From NCBI GenBank assembly GCA_025964685.1, contig JAOPYG010000451.1:1-33293 (forward strand): DNA of 33,293 bases, written 5' to 3'. Each line of letters starts with the position of its first letter. Position 1 is the first letter of the stretch. Of this stretch, positions 23,781-31,384 are shown one piece after another. The translations under genes and the position numbers were made by a program. The stretch comes from Actinoallomurus sp. (GTDB lineage Bacteria > Actinomycetota > Actinomycetes > Streptosporangiales > Streptosporangiaceae). A model generated the notes under the pieces. It was given only the letters and a program-made list of their open reading frames with translations. It was not told where the DNA came from and did no database searches.

Positions 23781-24470
23781 ATGTCGCTGCTCGAGGTGAT
23801 CACGCAGACGCAGGCCGACGCGGAGGCCGCCGAGGCCGGGTACGCCGACCGGATCGAGGTGGTCGCCGACGTACGGGCCGGCGGTCTGTCGCCCGACCCC
23901 CGTGTCGTCGCCGGGCTGCGCCGCGTCACCTCGCTGCCGATCCGTGTGGTGCTGCGGGCCAGGGGCGGTTTCCGTACGACCGGACCGGAGCTGGACCGGC
24001 TGCGCCGGGTGGCCGCCGAGCACGCCGACGCGGGCGCGGGCGGCTTCGTCTTCGGATTCCTGGAGGCGGCCGGCGCCGTCGACACCGCGGCCACCGCGAA
24101 GCTCGCCGCCGCCGTCGCGCCGCTGCCGTGGACGTTCCATCGCGCCGTGGACAACGCCGCGTGCCCCGATGAGGCGTGGCGCGCGATCGAGGATCTGCCC
24201 GGCCTGGACGGCGTGCTCACCGCCGGATCGCCGCGCGGCGTCGACGCCGGCATGGAGGCGCTGCTGCGGCGGGCCGCCTCGTACGCGCCGCTGATGCTCG
24301 TGGGCGGCGGCCTCCGGCGCAAGCACGTGGCCGTGCTCGCCGCGGCGGGGGTGGACGCGTTCCACGTCGGGGCGGCGGTACGCCGGCGCGGCGTCTCGGG
24401 GGCGCCCGTGGTGGACGCCGCCCTCGTACGCGAGTGGCGGGCGCTGGTCGACGCGTCGCCGTGCCTTTGA
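23781..24470 (+). CDS. cutC: CutC family protein
   Basis: A TIM-barrel protein of 229 residues, historically linked to copper tolerance; the true reaction is unsettled. Barrel strands are visible in order: LLEVITQTQADAEAAEAGYADRIEVV, LPIRVVLRARGGF, GGFVFGFLEAAGAVD, WTFHRAVDNA (the FHRAFD-type motif), GVLTAGSPRGVD, LMLVGGGLRRKHV and VDAFHVGAAVR. The usual LTSG is LTAG. ATG 23781 has GGGGAGGA directly upstream. No copper genes lie nearby. The next gene, a phosphoesterase, begins 29 bases on but appears to have its own promoter. Confidence 0.9.
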   Translation: MSLLEVITQTQADAEAAEAGYADRIEVVADVRAGGLSPDPRVVAGLRRVTSLPIRVVLRARGGFRTTGPELDRLRRVAAEHADAGAGGFVFGFLEAAGAVDTAATAKLAAAVAPLPWTFHRAVDNAACPDEAWRAIEDLPGLDGVLTAGSPRGVDAGMEALLRRAASYAPLMLVGGGLRRKHVAVLAAAGVDAFHVGAAVRRRGVSGAPVVDAALVREWRALVDASPCL

Positions 24471-24487
24471 GCGGCGCGTCGCCGGAA

Positions 24488-24493
24488 TAGGGT
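24488..24493 (+). promoter_or_regulatory. -10 element for a leaderless phosphoesterase mRNA
   Basis: TAGGGT lies six bases before ATG 24500, with no ribosome-binding site between, pointing to a transcript that begins at the A of the start codon. Confidence 0.5.
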
Positions 24494-24499
24494 TTGCCC

Positions 24500-25267
24500 A
24501 TGCGGGTTCATGTGGTGAGCGACGTGCACGGGCGCGTGGACGCGCTCGCCGCCGCGGGCGAGGGAGCCGACGCGCTCGTCTGCCTCGGGGATCTGATCCT
24601 CTTCATCGACTACGACGACCACGCGCAGGGCATCTTCGCCGACCTGTTCGGCGAGCGCCACGCCGACACGTTCATCTCGCTGCGCACCCAGAAGCGCTTC
24701 GACGAGGCGCGGGCGTTCTCCGAGGCGCTGTGGGCCTCGCTCGACGGCGAGCCGCGCTCGCACATCGAGGCCGCGGTCCGCCGGCAGTACAAGGCACTGT
24801 TCGCGGCGATGCCGGCCCCGGCCTACCTCACGTACGGCAATGTCGACATCCCGCGCCTGTGGGCGGACAACCTCCGCGAGGGCCACCGGGTCCTCGACGG
24901 CGAAACGGCCGACATCGGCGGCCTCCGGTTCGGGTTCGTGGGCGGCGGGCTGCGCACCCGGTACCGCACCCCGTACGAGATCGACGATGAGACCTACGCC
25001 GCCAAGGTCGCGGCCGTCGGCTCGGTCGACGTCCTGTGCTGCCACATCCCGCCGGCGGTGCCCGAGCTGCTCTACGACACCGTGGCGCGGCGTTTCGAGC
25101 GAGGGAGCGAGGCGGTGCTGACCGCGATCCGCGAGACCCAGCCGCGCTATGTGCTGTTCGGCCACGTCCACCAGCCCCTCCTGCGGCGGACCCGCATCGG
25201 CCGCACCGAGTGCGTCAACGTCGGGCACTTCCGCTCCCGCGGCGTTCCGTACGTCCTCGAGTGGTAA
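24500..25267 (+). CDS. Calcineurin-like metallophosphoesterase
   Basis: A two-metal phosphohydrolase of 255 residues. All five motif blocks are visible: SDVHG (residues 7-11), CLGDL, YGNVD, CCHIPP and GHVHQP. ATG 24500 is preferred over TTG 24494 because the protein then begins MRVHVVSDVHG and the TAGGGT element fits a leaderless mRNA. An insertion between the GD and GN blocks (about residues 45-105) is predicted helical and may shape the substrate site. The substrate (nucleotide, cyclic nucleotide or phosphoprotein) cannot be told from sequence. Confidence 0.9.
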   Translation: MRVHVVSDVHGRVDALAAAGEGADALVCLGDLILFIDYDDHAQGIFADLFGERHADTFISLRTQKRFDEARAFSEALWASLDGEPRSHIEAAVRRQYKALFAAMPAPAYLTYGNVDIPRLWADNLREGHRVLDGETADIGGLRFGFVGGGLRTRYRTPYEIDDETYAAKVAAVGSVDVLCCHIPPAVPELLYDTVARRFERGSEAVLTAIRETQPRYVLFGHVHQPLLRRTRIGRTECVNVGHFRSRGVPYVLEW

Positions 25268-25319
25268 CGACTACGCTCCGCGAAGGACGAGAACCAGTGC
25301 CCGACGAAAGGATGTGCCG

Positions 25320-25754
25320 ATGGCGGATCGTACGAGCTCGAGCATCACGATCAACGCGTCCGCGCCGGAAGTCATGGCGGTCATCGCCGACTTTCCCGCA
25401 TACCCTGGATGGGCTGAGGGCATCACCGCCGCCGAGGTCGTCTCCGCGACCGAGGACGGGCGGGCCGAGCAGGTGCGGATCACGCTGGAGGCCGGGCCGA
25501 TCAAGGACACGTACGTCCTGGCCTACGACTGGGTCGGCGACGACGCGGTGCACTGGAACCTCGCCGAGGCCGGCACGATGCTGACCGGCATGACCGGGGC
25601 ATACCGCCTCGCCCCGGCCGATGGGAGCACCGAGGTGACCTACGAGCTCACGGTCGACGTGCGAATTCCGATGATCGGCATGGTTCGGCGCAAGGCGGAG
25701 AAGCGGATCATCGAAACGGCGCTCCGAGGGCTCAAACGGCGCGTCGAGGCTTAG
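25320..25754 (+). CDS. SRPBCC (START-like) hydrophobic-ligand-binding protein
   Basis: 144 residues, the length of mycobacterial Rv2185c (TB16.3), which occupies the same neighbourhood near pimB and fadD15. The fold is readable: SITINASAPEVMAVIADFPAYPGWAEGIT (strand and two helices), a run of beta strands, and the long C-terminal helix MVRRKAEKRIIETALRGLKRRVE. Such proteins bind lipids or polyketides or act as cyclases. No catalytic residues are evident, so a binding role is likelier. ATG 25320 has AAAGGA upstream; ATG 25311 is out of frame with it. Confidence 0.85.
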   Translation: MADRTSSSITINASAPEVMAVIADFPAYPGWAEGITAAEVVSATEDGRAEQVRITLEAGPIKDTYVLAYDWVGDDAVHWNLAEAGTMLTGMTGAYRLAPADGSTEVTYELTVDVRIPMIGMVRRKAEKRIIETALRGLKRRVEA

Positions 25755-25756
25755 CC

Positions 25757-25790
25757 CGTGGCACCGAGACGCTTGGATCTGTGTGCCACG
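25757..25790 (+). terminator. Possible terminator after SRPBCC gene
   Basis: CGTGGCAC (25757-25764) pairs with GTGCCACG (25783-25790) across an 18-base loop, just after the stop. The long loop makes this only a moderate candidate. CCCC-TGC-GGGG follows near 25794-25804. Confidence 0.4.
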
Positions 25791-25846
25791 CATCCCCTGC
25801 GGGGCGGTACCGTTTCACGCCGAACGATTAGGTAGATGATGACCCC

Positions 25847-26203
25847 ATGAGTGAACAGCCAGCATCGGCGCTGTTTGAGGCAGTACGTCTCGCCGAGGCA
25901 CTGCGGAAGCGCATGAGCGGCGGCGCGGGCTCCGGCTCCGGCGACGTGTGGAGCGAAGCCACCAGCGAGGCCTGGGGCGAGCACATCGCGACCGGCGCGC
26001 CGGAGTGCCGCTACTGCCCGGTGTGCCGGGCCATCGCGGCGTCCCGTACGTCCGGTCCCGATGTGGTGAGCCATGTGGTGGCCGCCGGCGAATCGCTCTA
26101 CGCCGCCGTTCGTGAGGCGGTGGCGGGGTTCGAGCAGACACGGCCGTCGCGCCGGGAGCCGGGCGAAGAACCGGCCGGCGGTGCCCGGCCGCAGGGTGAC
26201 TAG
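25847..26203 (+). CDS. Conserved actinobacterial CxxCPxC protein (resembles DUF5304)
   Basis: 118 residues. The centre, HIATGAPECRYCPVCRAIAA, has Cys54, Cys57 and Cys60 in a CxxCPxC array and is the most conserved part of this actinobacterial family as I remember it. It is followed by a helix (PDVVSHVVAAGESLYAAVREAV). The ends are Ser/Gly- and Pro/Arg-rich and probably disordered. Three Cys could bind a metal only with another ligand or as a dimer. It lies 12 bases ahead of the glucokinase gene, so they are probably cotranscribed; Streptomyces has the same pair. The function is unknown. Confidence 0.75.
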   Translation: MSEQPASALFEAVRLAEALRKRMSGGAGSGSGDVWSEATSEAWGEHIATGAPECRYCPVCRAIAASRTSGPDVVSHVVAAGESLYAAVREAVAGFEQTRPSRREPGEEPAGGARPQGD

Positions 26204-26215
26204 GGGGCCGCGTCG

Positions 26216-27163
26216 ATGACGCTGACCATTGGTGTGGATGTCGGCGGCACGAAGGTCGCCGCCGGAGTGGTCGACGACCACGGCCGGATCATCGAGAAAC
26301 TCCGGCGCCCGACGCCCTCGACCAGTCCTCATGAGACGGCGGCGGTCATCGCCGAGGTCGTCGAGATCCTGAGGGGCAAGTTCGAGGAGGTCGAGGCGGT
26401 CGGCCTCGGCGCGGCCGGCTTCGTGGACGAGAGCCGCTCGATGGTGCTGTTCGCGCCGAACCTCGCCTGGCGCGATGAGCCGATCAAGAAGAAGGTCGAG
26501 AGCCAGGTCGGCCTGCCGGTGATCGTGGAGAACGACGCCAACGCCACCGCGTGGGGCGAGGCCAAGTTCGGCGCCGGTCGCGGCGAGGACCACATCACGC
26601 TGATCACCCTCGGCACCGGCATCGGCGGCGGCCTCATCATGGACGGTGAGCTGTACCGCGGCCGGTTCGGCATCGGCGGCGAGTTCGGCCATTTCCGCGT
26701 CGTGCCCGATGGGCGGCGCTGCGGCTGCGGCAACCGCGGCTGCTGGGAGCAGTACGCCTCCGGCAACGCCCTCGTGGCCGAGGCGCGCGAGCTGGCCCGC
26801 GTGTCACCGGCGCTGGCCGGCCGCCTGCTCGAGCTCGGCGACGGTTCCCCCGAGGGGATCAGCGGCCCGGAGATCACCGAGGCGGCGCGCGGCGGCGACA
26901 CGGCGGCTCTGGAGTGCTTCCGCACCGTGGCCGCCTGGGTCGGCCAGGGCATGGCGGACTTGGCCGCCATCCTGGACCCCGGCGCGTTCATCATCGGCGG
27001 TGGCCTGTCGGAGGCGGGTGACCTGCTGCTCGACCCGGCCCGCGCCGCGTTCGAGAGCGCCCTCACCGGTCGCGGCCACCGCGTCTTCGCCGACATCCGC
27101 ATCGCCGAGCTGGGCCCGGACGCCGGCATCGTCGGCGCCGCGGACCTGGCGCGACTGCGCTGA
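26216..27163 (+). CDS. glkA: ROK family glucokinase
   Basis: Phosphorylates glucose with ATP; in Streptomyces GlkA also serves carbon catabolite repression. 315 residues: ATP motif GVDVGGTKVAAGVVD at the start, VENDANATAWGEAKFG with the catalytic Asp, TLGTGIGGGLI, the glucose-binding EFGH, and the ROK zinc motif CGCGNRGCWEQYASG. No N-terminal helix-turn-helix is present, so this is a kinase and not a ROK repressor. The order of the CxxCPxC gene, glkA and then, further on, a phosphofructokinase recalls Streptomyces coelicolor SCO2126 and neighbours. ATG 26216 is behind GGGGG. Confidence 0.95.
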   Translation: MTLTIGVDVGGTKVAAGVVDDHGRIIEKLRRPTPSTSPHETAAVIAEVVEILRGKFEEVEAVGLGAAGFVDESRSMVLFAPNLAWRDEPIKKKVESQVGLPVIVENDANATAWGEAKFGAGRGEDHITLITLGTGIGGGLIMDGELYRGRFGIGGEFGHFRVVPDGRRCGCGNRGCWEQYASGNALVAEARELARVSPALAGRLLELGDGSPEGISGPEITEAARGGDTAALECFRTVAAWVGQGMADLAAILDPGAFIIGGGLSEAGDLLLDPARAAFESALTGRGHRVFADIRIAELGPDAGIVGAADLARLR

Positions 27164-27178
27164 GCCCTCGTCCCTCCA

Positions 27179-27880
27179 ATGGACGCGATCCGGCTGCTGA
27201 GCTACAACGTCCGGTCGATGCGCGATGACCGGGCCGCGCTCACCCGGGTGATCCGCCGGCTCGAACCGGACATCGCGTGCGTGCAGGAGGCGCCGCGGTT
27301 CGCGTTCTGGCTGCGCAAGCGGCGGTGGCTGGCGCGGCGCACCTCGCTCGGCCTGGCCGTACGCGGGCGTCCTGCCGGGCTGGAGCTGTACGCCGGTCCG
27401 AACACGGCCCTGCTGCACCGCCAGCACCGCCTGCTGACCCCGGTCTCCGGCCTGCACCGGCGCGGGATGGTCCTCGGCCTGTTCGAGGTCGGCGGCACGC
27501 GGCTCGTCGCGGCCAGCGTGCACCTGGACCTGGCCGACGAACCCCGGCTGCGGCACGCGGAGGAGATCGTGACCGAGTTGGAGCGCGTACGGGAGCGGTT
27601 CGGCGCCCCGGTCGTGATCGCCGGGGACATCAATGAGGAGCCCGGCGGCGCGGCCTGGAACCTGCTGGCGGAACGCTTCCAGGACGGCTTCGCGGTCGCG
27701 CCGGCGGGTCAGGGCGCGACGTACAGCTCCTCACGGCCCAGTAGGCGCATCGACGGGGTGTTCGCCGGTGCCGGGATCGAGGTGCTGGGCTGCGGGGTGC
27801 CGGACGAGCCCGACCTCCTCGCCGACTACCCGAACGCCACCGACCACCGTCCTCTCCTGGCGGAACTCCGCGTCCGCTGA
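27179..27880 (+). CDS. Endonuclease/exonuclease/phosphatase (EEP) family protein
   Basis: 233 residues with the EEP metal-centre motifs in order: LLSYNVRSM (Asn), CVQEAPR (Glu), ASVHLDL (His), IAGDINEEPGG (Asp, Asn), SRRIDGVFA (Asp) and TDHRPLLAEL (Asp-His). No signal peptide is seen. The family includes DNases, sphingomyelinases and inositol phosphatases; the substrate cannot be assigned. It starts 15 bases after glkA and is probably in the same transcript. It converges on the acidic membrane protein gene with only 16 bases between stops. Confidence 0.88.
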   Translation: MDAIRLLSYNVRSMRDDRAALTRVIRRLEPDIACVQEAPRFAFWLRKRRWLARRTSLGLAVRGRPAGLELYAGPNTALLHRQHRLLTPVSGLHRRGMVLGLFEVGGTRLVAASVHLDLADEPRLRHAEEIVTELERVRERFGAPVVIAGDINEEPGGAAWNLLAERFQDGFAVAPAGQGATYSSSRPSRRIDGVFAGAGIEVLGCGVPDEPDLLADYPNATDHRPLLAELRVR

Positions 27881-27896
27881 GACGGCCGGTCCCGCG

Positions 27897-28616
27897 TCAG
27901 ACGACCGCGCCGTCGTCGTCCTCCGGCGGGTCGTCCCCCATGCGCAGGACGAGGGCCACGAAACCGCCGATGAACGCCGCGACCGCGGCGAACGCGGCCC
28001 AGCTCGGCACCTGCCAGTTCAAGAAGACCGCGGCCACCAGGTAGACCGGTCCGCCGAGCAGGGCGATCCAGGCGAAGCGCGTCTGGGCGTCGGGCCTGGG
28101 CAGCGGAGGCGGGGGAGGAGGGACGAAGTGCCCCTCGTCATCGTCGTCCGTCGCGGGCTTCACGACACGGGCGGTCATGGTCATCTCGCCCGTCGAGTCG
28201 GCCGGCGGGTCGTCAGAGGTCTCCTCGGCGGCGTCGTCGGCGGTCTCGTCGATGTTCTCCTCGGCCGGCCACGGCGTCTCGCCGGCGGCCGACGGCTGGT
28301 CGAAGGACGCGATGATCTCGGCGAAGATCTGGTCCTCGTCGCGTGAGGCGGCGTAGTCCGCGCGCAGCTCCGGCAGGCGGGTGTTGAGGATCTCCTCGGC
28401 CGCGGGCTTGGCGCTGGCGTCGGCGTAGAGCCGGTCGGTGGGCTCCTCCGGGAGCCGTACGTCCAGGTAACCGCCGGTCTCGCCCGGTGCGGGGATCGCG
28501 TACGCCGCGATGCCGGCCTCTCGGAGCGCGGCCAGCATGGCGTCCGCGAGCTGTGGTGTCAGGTCGGCGAGTGGAACGTACGCGTCCGCCGTCAGTCCGT
28601 TACCGCGCCGGCTCAC
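27897..28616 (-). CDS. Conserved actinobacterial acidic membrane protein
   Basis: 239 residues of unknown function. The N-terminal domain (about 1-105) is a soluble alpha/beta segment (LADAMLAALREAGIAAYAIP). The next 65 residues are highly acidic. Then follows HFVPPPPPPLPRPDAQTRFAW, a strikingly conserved actinobacterial signature as I recall it, leading into two transmembrane helices (about 180-198 and 205-223) and an acidic tail. It starts at GTG 28616 with a weak purine run upstream. It is alone on its strand. The proline stretch just before the membrane could be a binding site for other proteins (guess). Confidence 0.8.
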   Translation of the reverse strand: MSRRGNGLTADAYVPLADLTPQLADAMLAALREAGIAAYAIPAPGETGGYLDVRLPEEPTDRLYADASAKPAAEEILNTRLPELRADYAASRDEDQIFAEIIASFDQPSAAGETPWPAEENIDETADDAAEETSDDPPADSTGEMTMTARVVKPATDDDDEGHFVPPPPPPLPRPDAQTRFAWIALLGGPVYLVAAVFLNWQVPSWAAFAAVAAFIGGFVALVLRMGDDPPEDDDGAVV

Positions 28617-28815
28617 CGGGCGGCCCCCTTGTGTGCGCGGCCGGCGCCGTCGGGTGCCACGCCCGCCGTCTCCGACCGGACGCCCGGCGTCAACGCCATG
28701 GCGCCTCCCCTCGAACTCCCGTCGACCGACGCTTCACGATGAGCCTACGGCCGGGACAACTCGGATTGACCAAAAGGTTGCGGGTGCGGATCGTGGGCGC
28801 GTACCGCCCGTGATC

Positions 28816-28834
28816 GGGATGATGACATCATCCC
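28816..28834. promoter_or_regulatory. Perfect 9+1+9 dyad
   Basis: GGGATGATG-A-CATCATCCC. With almost no loop it suits a dimeric repressor better than an RNA hairpin. It lies 200 bases upstream of the minus-strand gene start and 290 upstream of the phosphofructokinase start. Confidence 0.45.
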
Positions 28835-28879
28835 TCAGTTCGGTCTCCGGGCGTATACCTGGGTCCTCGCCACCATTGT

Positions 28880-28900
28880 CCATCCGGACGGTCCGGATGG
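28880..28900. promoter_or_regulatory. Perfect 9+3+9 dyad
   Basis: CCATCCGGA-CGG-TCCGGATGG. It may be an operator or a short-looped hairpin. No U-tract is present and no gene ends nearby. Confidence 0.4.
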
Positions 28901-29018
28901 TAGGTCGTCCGGCATACGGGAGGACCCCACCGAAGCGGGCCGGGCTGGAGATGTGTAAAGGTGAGAAGTCAGGATGTTCTCCCCGTACAAGGCTGATGAG
29001 CGGACCTTCTTTCCGCTA

Positions 29019-29030
29019 TGGTCTAGACCA
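29019..29030. promoter_or_regulatory. DasR-type operator core (dre) upstream of phosphofructokinase gene
   Basis: TGGTCTAGACCA is a perfect palindrome identical to the core of the dre element bound by DasR, the GntR-family regulator of N-acetylglucosamine use in actinomycetes. It is centred about 100 bases upstream of the ATG. The flanking bases do not extend the symmetry. Other GntR/HutC regulators could use the same core. Confidence 0.6.
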
Positions 29031-29125
29031 ATTGCGGTACGTCGTGTCTCGCGCGTGATGCCGCATCCACCGTGCCCGGGCCATTAGTCTGGTCGGGTCA
29101 GTCCATGGTTCGAAGAGGAGAAGGC

Positions 29126-30151
29126 ATGCGTGTCGGAGTGCTGACCGGCGGCGGTGACTGCCCCGGCCTGAACGCCGTCATCCGCGCAGTGGTCCGCAAG
29201 GGCGTACAGGTCTACGGATACGAGTTCGTCGGCTTCCGCGACGGCTGGCGCGGTCCCCTCGAAGGGGACACCCTTCCGCTGGACGTGCAGGCCGTACGCG
29301 GCATCCTGCCGCGCGGTGGCACGATCCTCGGCTCGTCCCGCACCAACCCGATCAAGATCGAGGGTGGCGTCGAGCGGATCAAGGACAACCTCGCCGGGCT
29401 GGGCGTCGACGCGCTCATCGCCATCGGTGGCGAGGACACCCTCGGCGTGGCGCGGCAGTTGCACGACCGCGGGGTCAACGTCGTCGGCGTGCCGAAGACG
29501 ATCGACAACGACCTCACCGCGACGGACTACACGTTCGGCTTCGACACCGCGGTCAACATCGCGATGGAGGCCATCGACCGGCTGCACACCACGGCCGAGT
29601 CCCACCACCGCGCCCTGATCTGCGAGGTCATGGGCCGCCACGCGGGCTGGATCGCGCTGCACGCCGGCATGGCCTCCGGCGCCAACGTCATCCTGATCCC
29701 CGAGCGCCCCTTCGACATCGAGAAGGTCTGCGGCTACGTCGAGAGCCGCTTCAAGACGCGCTACGCCCCGATCATCGTTGTCGCCGAGGGCGCCCACCCG
29801 GCCGACGGCCAGATGGCCACCGAGAACCAGGAGCTCGACGCCTTCGGCCACGTGCGCCTGGGCGGCATCGGCGAGCGCCTGGCCGCCGAGATCGAGAAGC
29901 GCACCGGCAAGGAGGCCCGTACGACGGTCCTCGGCCACATCCAGCGCGGCGGCACCCCGACCGCGTTCGACCGCGTCCTGGCCACGCGGTTCGGCCTGCA
30001 CGCCATCGACGCGGTGCACGACGGCGACTTCGGCAAGATGGTCGGCCTGCAGGGCACCGACATCCACCGGGTGGACCTGAGCGCGGCCACGGATAAGCTC
30101 AAGACCGTCCCGGCCGAGCGCTACAGCGAGTCCGAGGTCTTCTTCGGCTGA
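29126..30151 (+). CDS. pfkA: 6-phosphofructokinase, probably PPi-dependent
   Basis: Phosphorylates fructose 6-phosphate in glycolysis, or runs reversibly with pyrophosphate. 341 residues of the group III (actinobacterial) type: GVLTGGGDCPGLNAVIR at the start, GSSRTNP, the catalytic PKTIDND (Asp127), MGRHAGWIAL and GHIQRGGTPTAFDR. The phosphoryl-donor signature is GGEDT with Asp at position 104 and Lys at 124. Asp104 is the residue associated with PPi use (as in Amycolatopsis methanolica), while ATP enzymes have Gly there, as Streptomyces coelicolor PfkA2 does by my recollection. ATG 29126 is chosen for GAGGAGAAGG directly upstream. It stands alone behind a possible DasR site and glkA is 2 kb upstream. 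Confidence 0.95.
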   Translation: MRVGVLTGGGDCPGLNAVIRAVVRKGVQVYGYEFVGFRDGWRGPLEGDTLPLDVQAVRGILPRGGTILGSSRTNPIKIEGGVERIKDNLAGLGVDALIAIGGEDTLGVARQLHDRGVNVVGVPKTIDNDLTATDYTFGFDTAVNIAMEAIDRLHTTAESHHRALICEVMGRHAGWIALHAGMASGANVILIPERPFDIEKVCGYVESRFKTRYAPIIVVAEGAHPADGQMATENQELDAFGHVRLGGIGERLAAEIEKRTGKEARTTVLGHIQRGGTPTAFDRVLATRFGLHAIDAVHDGDFGKMVGLQGTDIHRVDLSAATDKLKTVPAERYSESEVFFG

Positions 30152-30179
30152 CCCACTCTCGAGCAGGAGGCTCCCGCCG

Positions 30180-30330
30180 GTTCGGCTGGCCGTGATCGTC
30201 GAGGTGCAGTTACGCCCGGACCGGGGATCGATGTGCCGGAACAGGCTCGCGATCGGATGAACCAGTGCACCGATCACGAGCAGTTCAAGGCGTGGGTACG
30301 GCGGGCCGTTACCGCTGAGCCGGTGCCTAC
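30180..30330 (+). pseudogene. Decayed remnant of a PD-(D/E)XK/Rpn-like hypothetical nuclease gene
   Basis: Two pieces in different frames look like parts of one known actinobacterial protein. In the frame from 30180, VRLAVIVEVQLRPDRG resembles the nuclease-fold strand ending in ExQ (intact homologues, from memory, continue with a D..KR..WP.Y segment). In the frame from 30230, DVPEQARDRMNQCTDHEQF then KAWVRRAVTAE resembles the C-terminal CTDLxxLxxWxxRAxTA tail. The 100 or more residues normally between, and the N-terminus, are missing. The identification is from recalled motifs only. Confidence 0.45.
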
Positions 30331-30351
30331 CCGGGCGGCGGCGAGCCGCCT

Positions 30352-31323
30352 TCACGACGGGTTCTGTGCCTGGACCAGAACGTCCCCCGCGGCGGTGCGG
30401 TAGTACAGCACGGATCGGCCGGCGCGGCGGCGGCGTATGAGCTGGGCGTCCAGCAGCACCTTCACGTGGCGGCCCACCGACCCCAGCCCCTGCCCGGTCA
30501 GTGCCACCAGCTGAGTGGTGCTCTTCGGGGACCCGAGCAGGACCAGGACACCCGCCCGCGCCGGTCCGAGCAGATGGCCCAGGGCGTCGGGCGCCGGCGT
30601 CCGGTCCGCCTCGGCTAGGGCGCCCGAGCACGGGTACACCACGGCGTACCGGTCCTGGTCATCCCACGAGACCCAGCCGCGCCCGGGCGAGACGGGTACG
30701 AACAGCAGGCGCGCTCCGGAGATGTCGCGCGGCGGATGGTCCAGCATGTTGATCTGCAGGCGGCCGTCGCCGAGCCACCGCATCCCCGGACGCATGTCGT
30801 CCAGTGCCGTGGCCCAGCCGCCGTGGCTCAGCTGCCGGGTACGGGCGATGATGTCGGCCTCGAAGATCTGCCGGCGCTGCGGCCAGTACGGCCGTACCGC
30901 CTCCGCCCACACCCACTCCAGCAGCTCGGCGGCGCGTTCGGGCAGGTCGTCCCCGCGCAGCAGGGCCGGCAGCGGGCCGCCGAACGACACCGCCAGGTTC
31001 GCGCGGGCCGTCTCGGGTGCGGTCTGCCGGATCCGCGTGACCTGGTCGGCGAAGGCCGGCTCACCCTCACCCGTCGGCGTGGGCGTGAGGAAGTCCGCGT
31101 TCCAGTGCGTGGTCAGCCCCACCCGTACCAGCAGCGCGGTGACCGGGTCGTCGCTCAGCCGTTCCCGGTACGCCGGCACGTGGGCGTCGAGCCATCGGCG
31201 CTGGCCCGGATGGGCGGCGGTGTTCCGTTCGAGTGTCCGCAGGCAGGCGATGGTCTCGTCGAGGGCGGAGACCACGAAGCGGCTTCCCGCGAGCGTGTCC
31301 GCATCGACCTGCCACAACCCCAC
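30352..31323 (-). CDS. ArsR-family transcriptional regulator with DUF5937-like N-terminus
   Basis: 323 residues, far longer than classical ArsR proteins. The first 230 residues resemble the N-terminal domain that accompanies some actinobacterial ArsR regulators. The C-terminus (about 235-315) is a winged helix: LGHLLGPARAGVLVLLGSP, a recognition helix in TGQGLGSVGRHVKVLLDAQL, and the wing RRRRAGRSVLYYRT. No Cys pair for metals is seen, so it probably senses a small molecule or none. GTG 31323 is chosen for GAGGAGG nine bases upstream, with TATTGT (31350-31345, minus) as a -10. It is divergent from the MFS gene by 61 bases and most likely controls it. Confidence 0.88.
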   Translation of the reverse strand: MGLWQVDADTLAGSRFVVSALDETIACLRTLERNTAAHPGQRRWLDAHVPAYRERLSDDPVTALLVRVGLTTHWNADFLTPTPTGEGEPAFADQVTRIRQTAPETARANLAVSFGGPLPALLRGDDLPERAAELLEWVWAEAVRPYWPQRRQIFEADIIARTRQLSHGGWATALDDMRPGMRWLGDGRLQINMLDHPPRDISGARLLFVPVSPGRGWVSWDDQDRYAVVYPCSGALAEADRTPAPDALGHLLGPARAGVLVLLGSPKSTTQLVALTGQGLGSVGRHVKVLLDAQLIRRRRAGRSVLYYRTAAGDVLVQAQNPS

Positions 31324-31372
31324 GAGCTTTCGCCTCCTCGCGAAACAATAACGTCCGTACGGCGCGGGCGGC

Positions 31373-31378
31373 CATATT
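31373..31378 (+). promoter_or_regulatory. -10 element of the MFS gene in the divergent control region
   Basis: CATATT ends six bases before ATG 31385, with no ribosome site, so the MFS mRNA is probably leaderless. The minus-strand -10 TATTGT lies only 23 bases away, so one regulator site could control both genes. Confidence 0.45.
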
Positions 31379-31384
31379 CCGGAC

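Larger units (their letters stand above)
28617..29125. other. 509-base intergenic region with three dyads upstream of the phosphofructokinase gene
   Basis: No gene is supportable. The region contains dyads at 28816-28834, 28880-28900 and 29019-29030, a small hairpin AGCGGA...TCCGCT just before the last, and a -10-like TAGTCT at 29085-29090. A 35-codon frame at about 28951-29058 has no family match that I know. Confidence 0.6.

Noticed and set aside
28951..29058. 35-codon frame ahead of the phosphofructokinase gene
   Set aside because: No ribosome site of the usual form, no recognisable motif, and it crosses the DasR-type palindrome; more likely leader DNA.
30230..30403. Possible intact small gene between phosphofructokinase and ArsR genes
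   Set aside because: Its 3' end runs into the ArsR gene and only the first part resembles a protein family; treated as a remnant.
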